Assembly: GCA_024231975.1 (NCBI GenBank)
Contig: JAAEQB010000062.1
Location: forward strand, 58,391 to 122,390
Direction: 5' to 3'
Origin: Allobosea sp.
GTDB taxonomy: Bacteria; Pseudomonadota; Alphaproteobacteria; Rhizobiales; Beijerinckiaceae
Length of the DNA: 64,000 bases
Positions within the stretch are counted from its first letter, which is position 1. Each line of letters begins with the position of its first letter. Positions 8,840 to 17,148 of this stretch are shown here, one piece after another. A model generated the notes under the pieces. It was not told where the DNA came from, ran no database searches, and saw only the letters and a program-made list of their open reading frames with translations. Position numbers and translations under genes: made by a program.

Positions 8840-9594
8840 GCTGCTCGCTCGCCGCCGAGCAGGAATTCGCGATTGCCATCGCCGCCCTCGATCGGCGAGG
8901 GGATCAGCCCCGCAATGGCGAAGCCGAGGCCACCGGCCACATCCGCAATCTCCGTGCAGATCTGCTGCTGCAGTGCCTCGTCGCGCAAGACGCCCTTCTT
9001 CAGCGCCGAACGCTTTGTCTCGAATTGCGGCTTCACCAGCGCGATCAGCCGGGCCTGCGGTGCCAGCAGCGTCGCTACCGCCGGCAGCACCAGCTTCAAC
9101 GAGATGAAGCTGACATCGATCACGGCAAGCGCCGGCACCTCCCCGAACAGGCCAGGATCGAGCCTTCGGATGTCCTGGCTTTCGAGGCTGGTCAGGCGCG
9201 GATTCCCGTGCAGGCTCTCATGCAGCTGCGCCTGGCCGACATCGACGGCGTAGACATGGGCCGCGCCGCGTCGGAGCAGCACGTCGCTGAAGCCGCCGGT
9301 CGAGGCACCGACATCGAGGCAGTTCAGCCCGTTGGGATCGAAGCCGAAGGCGTCGAGCGCTGCGGCGAGCTTCACGCCGCCGCGTGAGACGTAAGGATGC
9401 GCCGCCTGCGCCTCGATCGACGCGGTATCCGGAACTGTCTCCGAGGCCTTTCGCAGCACGACGCCATCGGCGCGGACGAGGCCGGCGGCGATCGCGGCCT
9501 GCGCCCGCGCCCGGCTCTCGAACAGGCCGCGCTCGACCAGCAGCAGGTCGGCCCTAGAGCGGGGTGCGGAAAAGTGGGAACCGGTTTTTCGCAT
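8836..9594 (-). CDS. tlyA: TlyA family 2'-O-ribose RNA methyltransferase
   Basis: 252 residues: an S4 RNA-binding domain at about 14-75 (RADLLLVERGLFESRARAQ), then an FtsJ-like methyltransferase domain with YVSRGGVKLAAALDAF, the SAM motif CLDVGASTGGFSDVLL, and VIDVSFISLKLVLPA. The family methylates 16S and/or 23S rRNA. Family members usually begin close to the S4 motif. Here the only nearby ATG sits inside a palindromic repeat (9555-9607), so the first dozen or so codons, reading RKTGSHFSAPRS, are encoded by the repeat. The gene may form an isoprenoid-region operon with dxs just upstream on the same strand, as in many alphaproteobacteria. Confidence 0.88.
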   Translation of the reverse strand: MRKTGSHFSAPRSRADLLLVERGLFESRARAQAAIAAGLVRADGVVLRKASETVPDTASIEAQAAHPYVSRGGVKLAAALDAFGFDPNGLNCLDVGASTGGFSDVLLRRGAAHVYAVDVGQAQLHESLHGNPRLTSLESQDIRRLDPGLFGEVPALAVIDVSFISLKLVLPAVATLLAPQARLIALVKPQFETKRSALKKGVLRDEALQQQICTEIADVAGGLGFAIAGLIPSPIEGGDGNREFLLGGERAA

Positions 9595-9607
9595 CAGCCC
9601 CGCTCTA
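9555..9607. repeat. palindromic repeat overlapping the tlyA start
   Basis: The arms TAGAGCGGGG (9555-9564) and CCCCGCTCTA (9598-9607) are perfect 10-base inverted repeats around a near-palindromic core with AAAAGTGGGAACCGGTTTTT. I recall this type of element as dispersed in alphaproteobacterial genomes, where its translation gives peptides of the KTGSHF type. It covers the tlyA start codon and first codons. Confidence 0.75.
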
Positions 9608-9620
9608 AATGTTTGGAATC

Positions 9621-9662
9621 GATATTACCGTACCCGGCGGTTCCGCCGGGTACGGTAATATC
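9621..9662. repeat. perfect 20-base inverted repeat between tlyA and dxs
   Basis: The arm GATATTACCGTACCCGGCGG (9621-9640) is repeated in perfect inversion at 9643-9662 with two bases between. It can form a very strong hairpin or cruciform downstream of dxs. No T run follows on either strand, so a simple intrinsic terminator is not obvious; an mRNA-stabilising or protein-binding role is possible. Confidence 0.85.
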
Positions 9663-9693
9663 ATGCCCGGCGCGGCAGCCCGGCGGTCATATG

Positions 9694-11604
9694 TCAGGCG
9701 CGGCGGACGGCGCTGGCGGGGCCGAGCGCCTTTTCGACGGTGCGCACGATCCCGGCGGCGTCGAGCCCCGCCTGCGCATACATCGCTTCGGGCTTGTTGT
9801 GGTCCTGGAAGATGTCGGGAAGTACAAGGCTACGGATCTTCAGGCCGCGATCGAGCGCGCCCTCGCGCGCCAGTAATTGCAGGACATGGCTGCCGAAGCC
9901 GCCGACCGAGCCTTCCTCGACCGTGACCAGCACCTCGTGCTCCCTGGCGAGGCGCAGGATCATCTCCTCGTCGAGCGGCTTGGCGAAGCGGGCATCGGCG
10001 ACGGTGGTCGAAAGCCCGCGCTGGCCGAGCTGCTCGGCAGCGGTCAGGCATTCGGCGAGGCGCGTGCCGAGCGAGAGCAGGGCGACCTGCGTGCCCTGCT
10101 TGACGATCCGGCCCTTGCCGATTTCGAGCGGCACGCCGTGCTGTGGCATCTCGACGCCAACGCCTTCGCCGCGCGGATAGCGGAAGGCGATCGGCCCCGC
10201 GTCATAGGCGGCCGCGGTCGCGACCATATGGGTGAGCTCGGCTTCGTCGGCGGCGGCCATCACCACCATGTCGGGCAGGCAGGCGAGATAGGCGACGTCG
10301 AAGGCTCCTGCATGGGTCGCGCCATCGGCGCCGACCAGCCCAGCCCGGTCGAGCGCGAAGCGCACCGGCAGCTTCTGGATGGCGACGTCATGCACGACCT
10401 GGTCATAGGCGCGCTGCAGGAAGGTCGAATAGATCGCGCAGAACGGCTTGAAGCCCTCGGTGGCGAGGCCCGCGGCGAAGGTCACCGCATGCTGTTCCGC
10501 GATGCCGACATCGAAGGTGCGGCCGGGGAATTCCTTGCCGAAGGCGTCGAGCCCGGTGCCGGACGGCATGGCGGCGGTGACGGCGACGATCTTCTCGTCC
10601 TCGCGGGCGGCCTTGATCAGGGCATTGGCGAAGACGTTTGTGTAGCTCGGCGCGTTCGCCGGCGCCTTGGCTTGCTGGCCGGTCACCGGATCGAACTTGA
10701 CGACGCCGTGGTACTTGTCGGCGCTCGCCTCGGCCGGGGCGTAGCCCTTGCCCTTCTGCGTCACGACATGGACGAGGATCGGCCCGGTTTCGGCGTCGCG
10801 GACATTGCGCAGCACTGGCAGCAGATGGTCGAGATTGTGCCCGTCGATCGGGCCGACATAGTAGAAGCCGAGCTCCTCGAAGAGCGTGCCGCCGGTCCAG
10901 AAGCCGCGGGCGAACTCCTCGGTCCGCTTCGCCTTCTCGTGGAAGAAGCGCGGCAGCTTCTCGGCCAGATACTTGGCGACTTCGCGCAGCGAGCGATAGG
11001 TCCGGCCCGAGACGAGGCGGGCGAGATAGGCCGACATCGCCCCGACCGGCGGGGCGATCGACATGTCGTTGTCGTTGAGGATGACGATCAGGCGCGAGCC
11101 GGTGGCGCCGGCATTGTTCATCGCCTCATAGGCCATGCCGGCCGACATGGCGCCGTCGCCGATCACGGCGATGACGTTGTTCTTCCCACCGGCGAGGTCG
11201 CGCCCGACGGCCATGCCGAGCCCGGCCGAGATCGAGGTCGAGGAATGGGCGGCGCCGAACGGATCGAATTCGCTCTCCGCGCGCCTGGTGAAGCCGGAAA
11301 GCCCGCCGGGCTGGCGCAGCGTGCGGATCTCCGAGCGGCGGCCGGTCAGGATCTTGTGCGGATAGGCCTGGTGGCCGACATCCCAGATCACCCGGTCCCG
11401 CGGGGTGTCGAAAACATGGTGCAGGGCGACGGTGAGTTCGACCACGCCGAGGCCGGCGCCGAGATGGCCGCCGGTGACCGAGACGGCGTCGATCGTCTCG
11501 GCCCGGAGTTCGTCGGCGAGCTGGCGCAACTGCGCATCGTCGAGCCGGCGCAGAGCGGCCGGATCGGGCACCTTGTCGAGGAGGGGCGTGTTGGGGCGAG
11601 GCAC
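9694..11604 (-). CDS. dxs: 1-deoxy-D-xylulose-5-phosphate synthase
   Basis: 636 residues, full length. The enzyme condenses pyruvate and glyceraldehyde-3-phosphate with thiamine diphosphate and starts the MEP isoprenoid pathway. Visible motifs are GGHLGAGLGVVELTVALH, WDVGHQAYPHKILTGR, the thiamine-binding VIGDGAMSAGMAYEAMN ending in NDNDMSI, the transketolase middle domain with DVGIAEQHAVTFAAGLA, and DRAGLVGADGATHAGAFD. I place the start at the GTG at 11604 (VPRPNTPLLDKV), which matches family N-termini; the reading frame stays open far upstream but that part has no dxs similarity. It is divergent from the MFS gene. Confidence 0.95.
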   Translation of the reverse strand: MPRPNTPLLDKVPDPAALRRLDDAQLRQLADELRAETIDAVSVTGGHLGAGLGVVELTVALHHVFDTPRDRVIWDVGHQAYPHKILTGRRSEIRTLRQPGGLSGFTRRAESEFDPFGAAHSSTSISAGLGMAVGRDLAGGKNNVIAVIGDGAMSAGMAYEAMNNAGATGSRLIVILNDNDMSIAPPVGAMSAYLARLVSGRTYRSLREVAKYLAEKLPRFFHEKAKRTEEFARGFWTGGTLFEELGFYYVGPIDGHNLDHLLPVLRNVRDAETGPILVHVVTQKGKGYAPAEASADKYHGVVKFDPVTGQQAKAPANAPSYTNVFANALIKAAREDEKIVAVTAAMPSGTGLDAFGKEFPGRTFDVGIAEQHAVTFAAGLATEGFKPFCAIYSTFLQRAYDQVVHDVAIQKLPVRFALDRAGLVGADGATHAGAFDVAYLACLPDMVVMAAADEAELTHMVATAAAYDAGPIAFRYPRGEGVGVEMPQHGVPLEIGKGRIVKQGTQVALLSLGTRLAECLTAAEQLGQRGLSTTVADARFAKPLDEEMILRLAREHEVLVTVEEGSVGGFGSHVLQLLAREGALDRGLKIRSLVLPDIFQDHNKPEAMYAQAGLDAAGIVRTVEKALGPASAVRRA

Positions 11605-11781
11605 GAGGCTGTCGGATCCTTCGCTGGGACGATCTGGAAATAGAGCCTGCGTGGCGCGCTGGCAAACCGGAGTTGGAAGTCGCGCCATCGCCGCGAACGT
11701 AATGCTTCCCACGAAACGGGTGGTTCCCATGCCGGCGGGGCTTTTTAGTGTCCTCTCCACTGCTTCCCAGGACTTAAGGTC

Positions 11782-13011
11782 ATGCAACCGGCCGATACCA
11801 CCCCCTTGCCGACGGCATTTCGCCGCATCGGCTGGTCCAATCTCCTCGCCCAGTTCTCGGAGCAGATCGCCTTGGCCGCGGCGCCGTTGGCCGCCGTTCT
11901 GCTGCTGGCGGCGGGGCCGGCCGAGACAGGTTGGCTGCAGACGGCGCAGACCTTGCCTTTTCTGCTGCTGTCGATTCCCGCCGGCCTGATGGTCGATCGC
12001 GCTTCGCGGCGCCGGCTCATGGTCGGCACGGAGGCGCTGCGCGCGGTGTCGCTGCTGGCGATCCCGCTGCTGCTCGCCTTGGGCAGCCTCAACCTGACCT
12101 GGCTCGGCCTTCTCGGCGCGCTCGGCGCCGTCGGCACGGTCTGCTACAGCGTCGCTGCGCCGGCCTTCGTCCCGTCGGTGGTGCCGCGCGCCCGCCTCGC
12201 CGAGGCCAATCGCTGGCTGGAGCTGGCGCGCAGCGCCGCCTATGCCGGGGGGCCGGCGCTCGGCGGCGCGCTCGTCGGCTGGATCGGCATCTCGACGGCC
12301 TATGGCCTGGCGGCCGGGCTCTCCATTTTCGCCGCGCTCCTCTTGGCCGGCCTGCCGAAGGACGAGGCGCCCTCCGGCCCGCGGCGCGACCTGCTGCATG
12401 ACCTCAAGGAAGGCGCGCGTTTCGTCGCCGGCCATGATCTGCTCAGGCCGATCCTGATGACGGCGGTCTTCTTCAACGTCTCCTGGTTCATCTTCCAGGC
12501 GATCTATGTCGCCTATGCCGTCCAGAATCTCGGCCTCAGCGCGACTGAGGTGGGCATCACCCTGGGCATCTATGGTGCGGGGATGATCGTCGGCGCCGCT
12601 CTCGCGTCCCACGTCGCCCAGCGGGTCTCCTTCGGGACGCTGATCCTGCTCGGGCCGTTCGCCGGTCTCTGTGCCGCCGGCGTGATGCTCGCGACGCTGT
12701 GGTTTCCCTCCATCTATCTGGTCGCGGCGAGCTTCTTCCTGTTCGGCGTCGGGCCGATCATCTGGTCGATCTCGACGATGACATTGCGCCAGGCGGTCAC
12801 GCCCAATGCGATGCTCGGCCGCGTCTCCGCCCTGATCATGACGGCGACCTTCGGCGCACGTCCGGTGGGGGCCGCGATCGGCGCAACCATGGCGGCGCAT
12901 CTCGGCATCGCCGCCTGCCTGCAACTCGCGACCGCAGGCTTCCTGATCCAGCTGCTCGTCATCGGCTTCTCACGGGTGCCGCGCCTGCGCGACCTCTCTG
13001 AACTCGCGTAA
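11782..13011 (+). CDS. MFS transporter (EntS-like exporter)
   Basis: 409 residues with about 11-12 hydrophobic helices. The N-terminal FRRIGWSNLLAQFSEQIALAAAPL and LPFLLLSIPAGLMVDRASRRRLM, the latter with the MFS loop 2-3 signature, fit the MFS_3/enterobactin-exporter-like group. The second half repeats the pattern with GIYGAGMIVGAALASHVAQR. It is an inner-membrane transporter, probably an exporter of a small molecule, but the substrate is unknown. It is divergent from dxs across about 180 bases, and the AT-richer island starts right after it. Confidence 0.85.
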   Translation: MQPADTTPLPTAFRRIGWSNLLAQFSEQIALAAAPLAAVLLLAAGPAETGWLQTAQTLPFLLLSIPAGLMVDRASRRRLMVGTEALRAVSLLAIPLLLALGSLNLTWLGLLGALGAVGTVCYSVAAPAFVPSVVPRARLAEANRWLELARSAAYAGGPALGGALVGWIGISTAYGLAAGLSIFAALLLAGLPKDEAPSGPRRDLLHDLKEGARFVAGHDLLRPILMTAVFFNVSWFIFQAIYVAYAVQNLGLSATEVGITLGIYGAGMIVGAALASHVAQRVSFGTLILLGPFAGLCAAGVMLATLWFPSIYLVAASFFLFGVGPIIWSISTMTLRQAVTPNAMLGRVSALIMTATFGARPVGAAIGATMAAHLGIAACLQLATAGFLIQLLVIGFSRVPRLRDLSELA

Positions 13012-13404
13012 GAAGAAGGGTTCAGCGCTCCGGTAGCGGGTGGGTGGCTCGCCTAGCTTACGTGGGGGGCCTGACCTCACGGATACGATGGCTCAGCGGG
13101 GCGGGTAGCTTGGTCGAGTCAGCTTCGTGCGAGATGAAGTAATCGAAGTTACGTATGTCGAATATATATTGACATTACCCTTAGTCACTGATTGCATGAA
13201 ATTCAAGTACGCGCATAACGTGTTGCTCCATCGGGTCGCTGGGCTGAGGTCGATGCTCGCCCGATGATTTATATCGACGGGTCGTGACGCTTGGTCGTCG
13301 ATTCGGTGGAGGCGGCAACAGCGCATGTGTTCTCAATAATCGGCTGATGTTCATTCAATTTTCGATCCACCGCAGGACTATCCACGATTCTCGGGGAGGG
13401 AGGC
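13012..13404. other. AT-rich intergenic region before the 587-residue membrane protein
   Basis: About 390 bases without a convincing gene. Base composition drops sharply from about 13130 onward compared with the MFS gene. A TTGACA at 13169-13174 with TTGCAT 17 bases later (13192-13197) is a possible plus-strand promoter, but the second hexamer is a poor match. A weak CATCGGG/CCCGATG inverted pair lies at 13229-13266. No terminator with a T run was found after the MFS gene. Confidence 0.5.
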
Positions 13405-15168
13405 GTGTACAATTTCTACGGCATAGTGGGGGTGATCTGCTTCGTAACCGTCATGGCTGTGATAGGCTTGCTCAGCTACAATTGGTTGGATGGGCAGCCG
13501 CAAATCATATTTCCAATCATGGCGGCTTATTTCCTTGCGATCGTGACCCCGGTCACGATCATTGCGATACGGCATCAAGTTCGATTGAGCCGGATCAAGC
13601 TGATTGATCTTTTCGCAAAGAGTTTTCAGTTCGGCTCGCTCGATTCAAAGACGGTCGCTGTTATCCCAGCCGGAGGAGCGCAGCCAGTCGTGGCGAAAGT
13701 CGAGCCGGACGGCGAAATCGTCTCGGCCAACGTCTCGTTCGAATTCGTCAAAGGGAAATACTTTGCCGACCTCGATCTCAAAGACGGCGTCGAGCCCACA
13801 CTGGCGGACGTGCCCCGCTTCCCGATGATGCTGCATGCCGACTGGATGCTGCTTCTCTGTGCAGTCCCCTACATGGTTCTGTGCTGGTTCGGTGTGTTTT
13901 TGCTGTTCGCTCCCGTCGTCGAGATCATGCACGTAGGCAAGCCGTCTCTCGTCGGTGCATGGCTCTGGCCCAGCTTGCTTGCGGTCGGTGGGCTCAGCGG
14001 TTCCGATCTCAGTGATGCTCGCCTGTTCCAAGCTTGGCACGTCAATGTGCTGACGGTTGCGTGCATCGCCTTCGCCGGTGCCTATTTCTACACGCTGCGT
14101 CTGCTCTTGCGCGCTGTCGCTGTCTTCGACCTATCGCCGGTCACCTTCCTTCGGGCCTTTGCGCATGTGCTGCTGGCGATGTTGCTCGCAGTCGTGATCT
14201 ATCGCGTCGTGCCGTCTGGCGAAGCAGTTTGGCGTGGAGCGCAGGACATCGTGCGCGGTGTCGGTATAGAGAGGAGCGCTCAGCAAAAGCCCGCTGAAAC
14301 CGCGCCTAGCGGAGTGCGGGTGGAATCGGCACCGCAAACGGATGCGTCTCTTCCAGCCAGCCTGCCGGCGGGCTCCTGCCCACAAGAAAGCCTCTGCTCA
14401 TCGGGCAGTCCGCTAAAGGGAGTCGGAACGCTCTGGCTGATCGTAGCGTTCGCCCTTGGCTTCATCCCCGATGCCGCTATTCAATATGTTCTCAACAAAA
14501 GTGGTCTTGCTTTCAAGTCACGCTACAACGAGCTCGACGCTCATACGAAGCAAATCCCTCCGACCATTCTTGATGGTGTCGACCATTTTATCGCGTTCCG
14601 CCTGGAAGAGGCAAATATCTTTGATGTACAGAATCTCGCAGCATCGAATCCGATCATGCTGCACATCGAAAGCCCATACGGTATTTATACAACGATCGAC
14701 TGGGTCGCTCAAGCGCAGCTTTGTACAGTAGTTGGGCCCGATCGCTTCCTCTTGCTCAAGACCTTGAACATCCGCACGATCTTTGATCTAGAGCGGGCGG
14801 TGGAGCCTGCGGCGCCGGCCGCGCCGTCAGCTCCGGCGCCTGCCGATCCTGCCAATCCTGCCGGGGCCAATGCGCCTGCGCCGGCTGTGAGGGAGCCGTC
14901 TCCACAGGTAGATGCGAATCTCGTTGTGATGATCGGCAGGATTCTGCTGCGCGACACGGATCGCGATAGCCGGCTGCGGACAAGCTTCCGATTGGGGGAG
15001 CATCCGGTTGATTTTCCCACCGCATTGAATGACCGGCAGGCCTTCATCGACACGACCAAGGCTCTTGTCGCGGTCATGCTCGACGATCTGCATGTTCACC
15101 GGCTCAGGCAGATATGGAAGCACATCGCTCGCCAGCTGAGGCAGGAGAATGCGCACCTGTATAGTTGA
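13405..15168 (+). CDS. unrecognised multi-pass membrane protein with cytosolic C-terminal domain
   Basis: 587 residues, not recognised. I see hydrophobic spans at about 5-25, 35-55, 147-172, 180-197, 210-235, 240-262 and 340-365. Between spans 2 and 3 is a soluble beta-rich segment, and between the last two a polar linker. The cytosolic tail begins near 370 and holds a helical module reading LDGVDHFIAFRLEEANIFD, DVQNLAASNP and DWVAQAQL, then LLLKTLNIRTIFDLERA; its L-x-x-x-N-I-x-D-x-x-N-L rhythm resembles helix-hairpin-helix repeats. An alanine/proline-rich linker (about 470-495) and a short helical end follow. The GTG start has GGGGAG 6 bases upstream (13393-13398). GC is about 45-58% in the lines I counted against about 70% around it, which suggests transfer. 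Confidence 0.75.
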   Translation: MYNFYGIVGVICFVTVMAVIGLLSYNWLDGQPQIIFPIMAAYFLAIVTPVTIIAIRHQVRLSRIKLIDLFAKSFQFGSLDSKTVAVIPAGGAQPVVAKVEPDGEIVSANVSFEFVKGKYFADLDLKDGVEPTLADVPRFPMMLHADWMLLLCAVPYMVLCWFGVFLLFAPVVEIMHVGKPSLVGAWLWPSLLAVGGLSGSDLSDARLFQAWHVNVLTVACIAFAGAYFYTLRLLLRAVAVFDLSPVTFLRAFAHVLLAMLLAVVIYRVVPSGEAVWRGAQDIVRGVGIERSAQQKPAETAPSGVRVESAPQTDASLPASLPAGSCPQESLCSSGSPLKGVGTLWLIVAFALGFIPDAAIQYVLNKSGLAFKSRYNELDAHTKQIPPTILDGVDHFIAFRLEEANIFDVQNLAASNPIMLHIESPYGIYTTIDWVAQAQLCTVVGPDRFLLLKTLNIRTIFDLERAVEPAAPAAPSAPAPADPANPAGANAPAPAVREPSPQVDANLVVMIGRILLRDTDRDSRLRTSFRLGEHPVDFPTALNDRQAFIDTTKALVAVMLDDLHVHRLRQIWKHIARQLRQENAHLYS

Positions 15169-15180
15169 GGCCAGTTAGCT

Positions 15181-16107
15181 TCAGCTAGCCGGCCGCGTCG
15201 CCAGCAGCACGCCGGCGACGATGAAGGCGATCGAGGCCCCCTCCGCCACCGTCGGGACTTCGCCGAGGAAGACGATGGCGAGCAGCGAGGCGATGACCGG
15301 CACCAGCGCGATCATCGCTGCGGCAGCCGAAGCGCCCAGCAATGTCACGGCCCGGTTGAAGCTGATCAGCGCGACGATGCTCATCAGCACGCCCTGATAG
15401 AAGCCCTGGACCGCGATCTCGGCTGTTGGCGCCTGTCCGAGATGGCTGATGCCGAGGAGGACGTAGAGCGGCACGAAGATCAGGCCCGACCAGAAGCAGA
15501 TCAGCGCTGCCGACTGCAGCGGATTGAGGCCGCTGCCGCGCAGGAGCAGCGTGTAGCCGGCCCACATCGCCGCGGCCAGCGCGAGCAGTCCGAGACCGAG
15601 CAGGCTCGGCGCAGCCCCGCCGCTGGAAGCGGTGGCGATCAGGCCACAGAGACCGGCGGCGATGGCGGCATATCCGACGAGCCTGATCATGCCGGGCGGC
15701 TGGCGCAGCAGCAGCCAGCCGAGCAGCCCGGCGAAGACAGGCATCAGGGTCGGCGTCACCGAGGCGGCGCGCCCGGCCGAAGTCATCTGCACGCCGAGCG
15801 CGACCAGGGCCGCGAAGGGCGCGCCCCAGAGCGCCGAGAAGATGAAGCCGTTGCGCCAGGCCTTTGGCGGCAGGTCGCGCAGCAGCACCGGCGCCAGCAG
15901 GAACGCGCCGATGCCGTAGCGCAGCGCGGTCAGGTCCCAGACAGTGAGGATGCGGGTGACGCTGAAGCGCGTGACCACGAACCAGCCGGCGAAGATCAGG
16001 ACGGTCAGCACTGCCCAGGCAAAGCCGATCAGTCGCTTGCGCGAGGAACACGCGCCATCGGCCGCGTCAGGCGCGGTAGGGGAACGACCGGAGCCTTCGG
16101 CAGGCAT
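15181..16107 (-). CDS. DMT superfamily transporter (EamA)
   Basis: 308 residues, about ten predicted membrane helices in two EamA repeats, after a short polar N-terminus. Repeat one opens with GFAWAVLTVLIFAGWFVVTR and includes LRYGIGAFLLAPVLL; repeat two begins near LGLGLLALAAAMWAGYTLLLR and closes with VIASLLAIVFLGEVPTVAEG. It would export a small metabolite across the inner membrane; the substrate is unknown. It starts 9 bases after the pirin stop on the same strand, so the two are probably one transcript. Confidence 0.87.
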   Translation of the reverse strand: MPAEGSGRSPTAPDAADGACSSRKRLIGFAWAVLTVLIFAGWFVVTRFSVTRILTVWDLTALRYGIGAFLLAPVLLRDLPPKAWRNGFIFSALWGAPFAALVALGVQMTSAGRAASVTPTLMPVFAGLLGWLLLRQPPGMIRLVGYAAIAAGLCGLIATASSGGAAPSLLGLGLLALAAAMWAGYTLLLRGSGLNPLQSAALICFWSGLIFVPLYVLLGISHLGQAPTAEIAVQGFYQGVLMSIVALISFNRAVTLLGASAAAAMIALVPVIASLLAIVFLGEVPTVAEGASIAFIVAGVLLATRPAS

Positions 16108-16116
16108 GTGGTGCGC

Positions 16117-17037
16117 TCAACGCTCCGGCAGCGGGATAAACTCCTCCTCGTCGCCGGGCACTGTGTCGAAGCGGCCGGTCTTCCATTCCTGCTTGGCCTG
16201 GTCGATCCGTTCCTTCGAGGAGGACACGAAGTTCCACCAGATATGGCGCGGGCCATCCATCGGCTCGCCGCCGATCAGCATCAGCCGGCTCTGGTCGACG
16301 GCGAGGATCGAGATCCGGTCACCCGGCTTGAAGATGAGCAACTGGCCGGCGCCGAACTCGTCGCCGGCGATGTCGACCTTGCCGGCGACGATGTAGACGG
16401 CGCGCTCGTGATAGTCGGGGTCGAGCGGCAGGATCGCGCCCGGCGCCAGCACGGCCTCGGCATAGAGCGTGTCCCAAGGGAATTTCACCGGCGAGGTCTC
16501 GCCGAAGGCCGAACCCATGATCAGGCTGACGCGCTTGCCTTCGCCGACGATACGCGGCAGCTCGGGCGCGGCGTGGTGGATGAATTCCGGCGCGATCTCC
16601 TCGTGCGTCTTCGGCAAGGCGAGCCAGGTCTGGATGCCGTAGAGCTTTGGCGCCTTCATCCGCTCTTCCGGCGCGGTGCGTTCGGAATGGACGATGCCGC
16701 GCCCGGCCGTCATCAGGTTGACCGCGCCGGGGCGGATCGGCAGCGCCGTGCCGAGCGAATCGCGATGCATGATCTCGCCGTCGAAGAGATAGGTGACAGT
16801 GGACAATCCGATATGCGGATGCGGGCGGACATCGATACCCTCGCCGAGCAGGAACTCGGCCGGGCCCATCTGGTCGAAGAAGATGAAGGGGCCGACCATC
16901 TTGCGGCCGATCGAGGGCAGGGCCCGGCGGACCGAGAAGCCGCCGAGGTCATGCGCGCGCGGCACGATCACCTGTTCGAGCGCTTCGCAGGAGCGGGTAT
17001 CGCCCGCGACCGGGTCATGATCGGGCAGTTGCGACAT
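16117..17037 (-). CDS. pirin family protein
   Basis: 306 residues from the chosen ATG at 17037, normal for pirins (bicupin). The N-terminal cupin shows FIFFDQMGPAEFLLGEGIDV and RPHPHIGLSTVTYLFDGEIM, with the metal-binding histidines, then SERTAPEERMKAPKLYGIQTW. Pirins bind iron, and some have quercetinase activity; the role here is unknown. The start is set by AGGAGG at 17045-17050, 7 bases upstream; a longer frame starting at 17127 has no pirin similarity in its extra 30 codons. It is divergent from bioR. Confidence 0.92.
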   Translation of the reverse strand: MSQLPDHDPVAGDTRSCEALEQVIVPRAHDLGGFSVRRALPSIGRKMVGPFIFFDQMGPAEFLLGEGIDVRPHPHIGLSTVTYLFDGEIMHRDSLGTALPIRPGAVNLMTAGRGIVHSERTAPEERMKAPKLYGIQTWLALPKTHEEIAPEFIHHAAPELPRIVGEGKRVSLIMGSAFGETSPVKFPWDTLYAEAVLAPGAILPLDPDYHERAVYIVAGKVDIAGDEFGAGQLLIFKPGDRISILAVDQSRLMLIGGEPMDGPRHIWWNFVSSSKERIDQAKQEWKTGRFDTVPGDEEEFIPLPER

Positions 17038-17044
17038 GGCGATG

Positions 17045-17050
17045 TCCTCC
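17045..17050 (-). promoter_or_regulatory. ribosome binding site deciding the pirin start
   Basis: AGGAGG on the minus strand, 7 bases before the ATG at 17037. It supports the shorter form of the pirin gene. Confidence 0.8.
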
Positions 17051-17135
17051 TGTGAGGCGGGGAGACTGGCCCCGGACGCCGTGCACGGCAAGTGGACAGC
17101 ACGGCGCATGGGCTCGACGGCGCCCACGGAAGAAA

Positions 17136-17145
17136 TTATCGATAA
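17136..17145. promoter_or_regulatory. BioR operator (TTATCGATAA) at bioR
   Basis: A perfect palindrome matching the known alphaproteobacterial BioR box TTATMKATAA, ending 3 bases before the bioR ATG. It is embedded in a 21-base stretch that differs by one base from the box before bioY. Its position over the ribosome-binding region predicts autorepression. Confidence 0.85.
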
Positions 17146-17148
17146 TTC

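Noticed and set aside
11605..12924. Continuation of the dxs reading frame upstream of 11604, which would make a 1076-residue protein
   Set aside because: It runs antisense through the MFS gene, has arginine-rich low-complexity composition typical of an opposite-strand shadow, and shows no Dxs features; the GTG at 11604 gives a normal-length enzyme.
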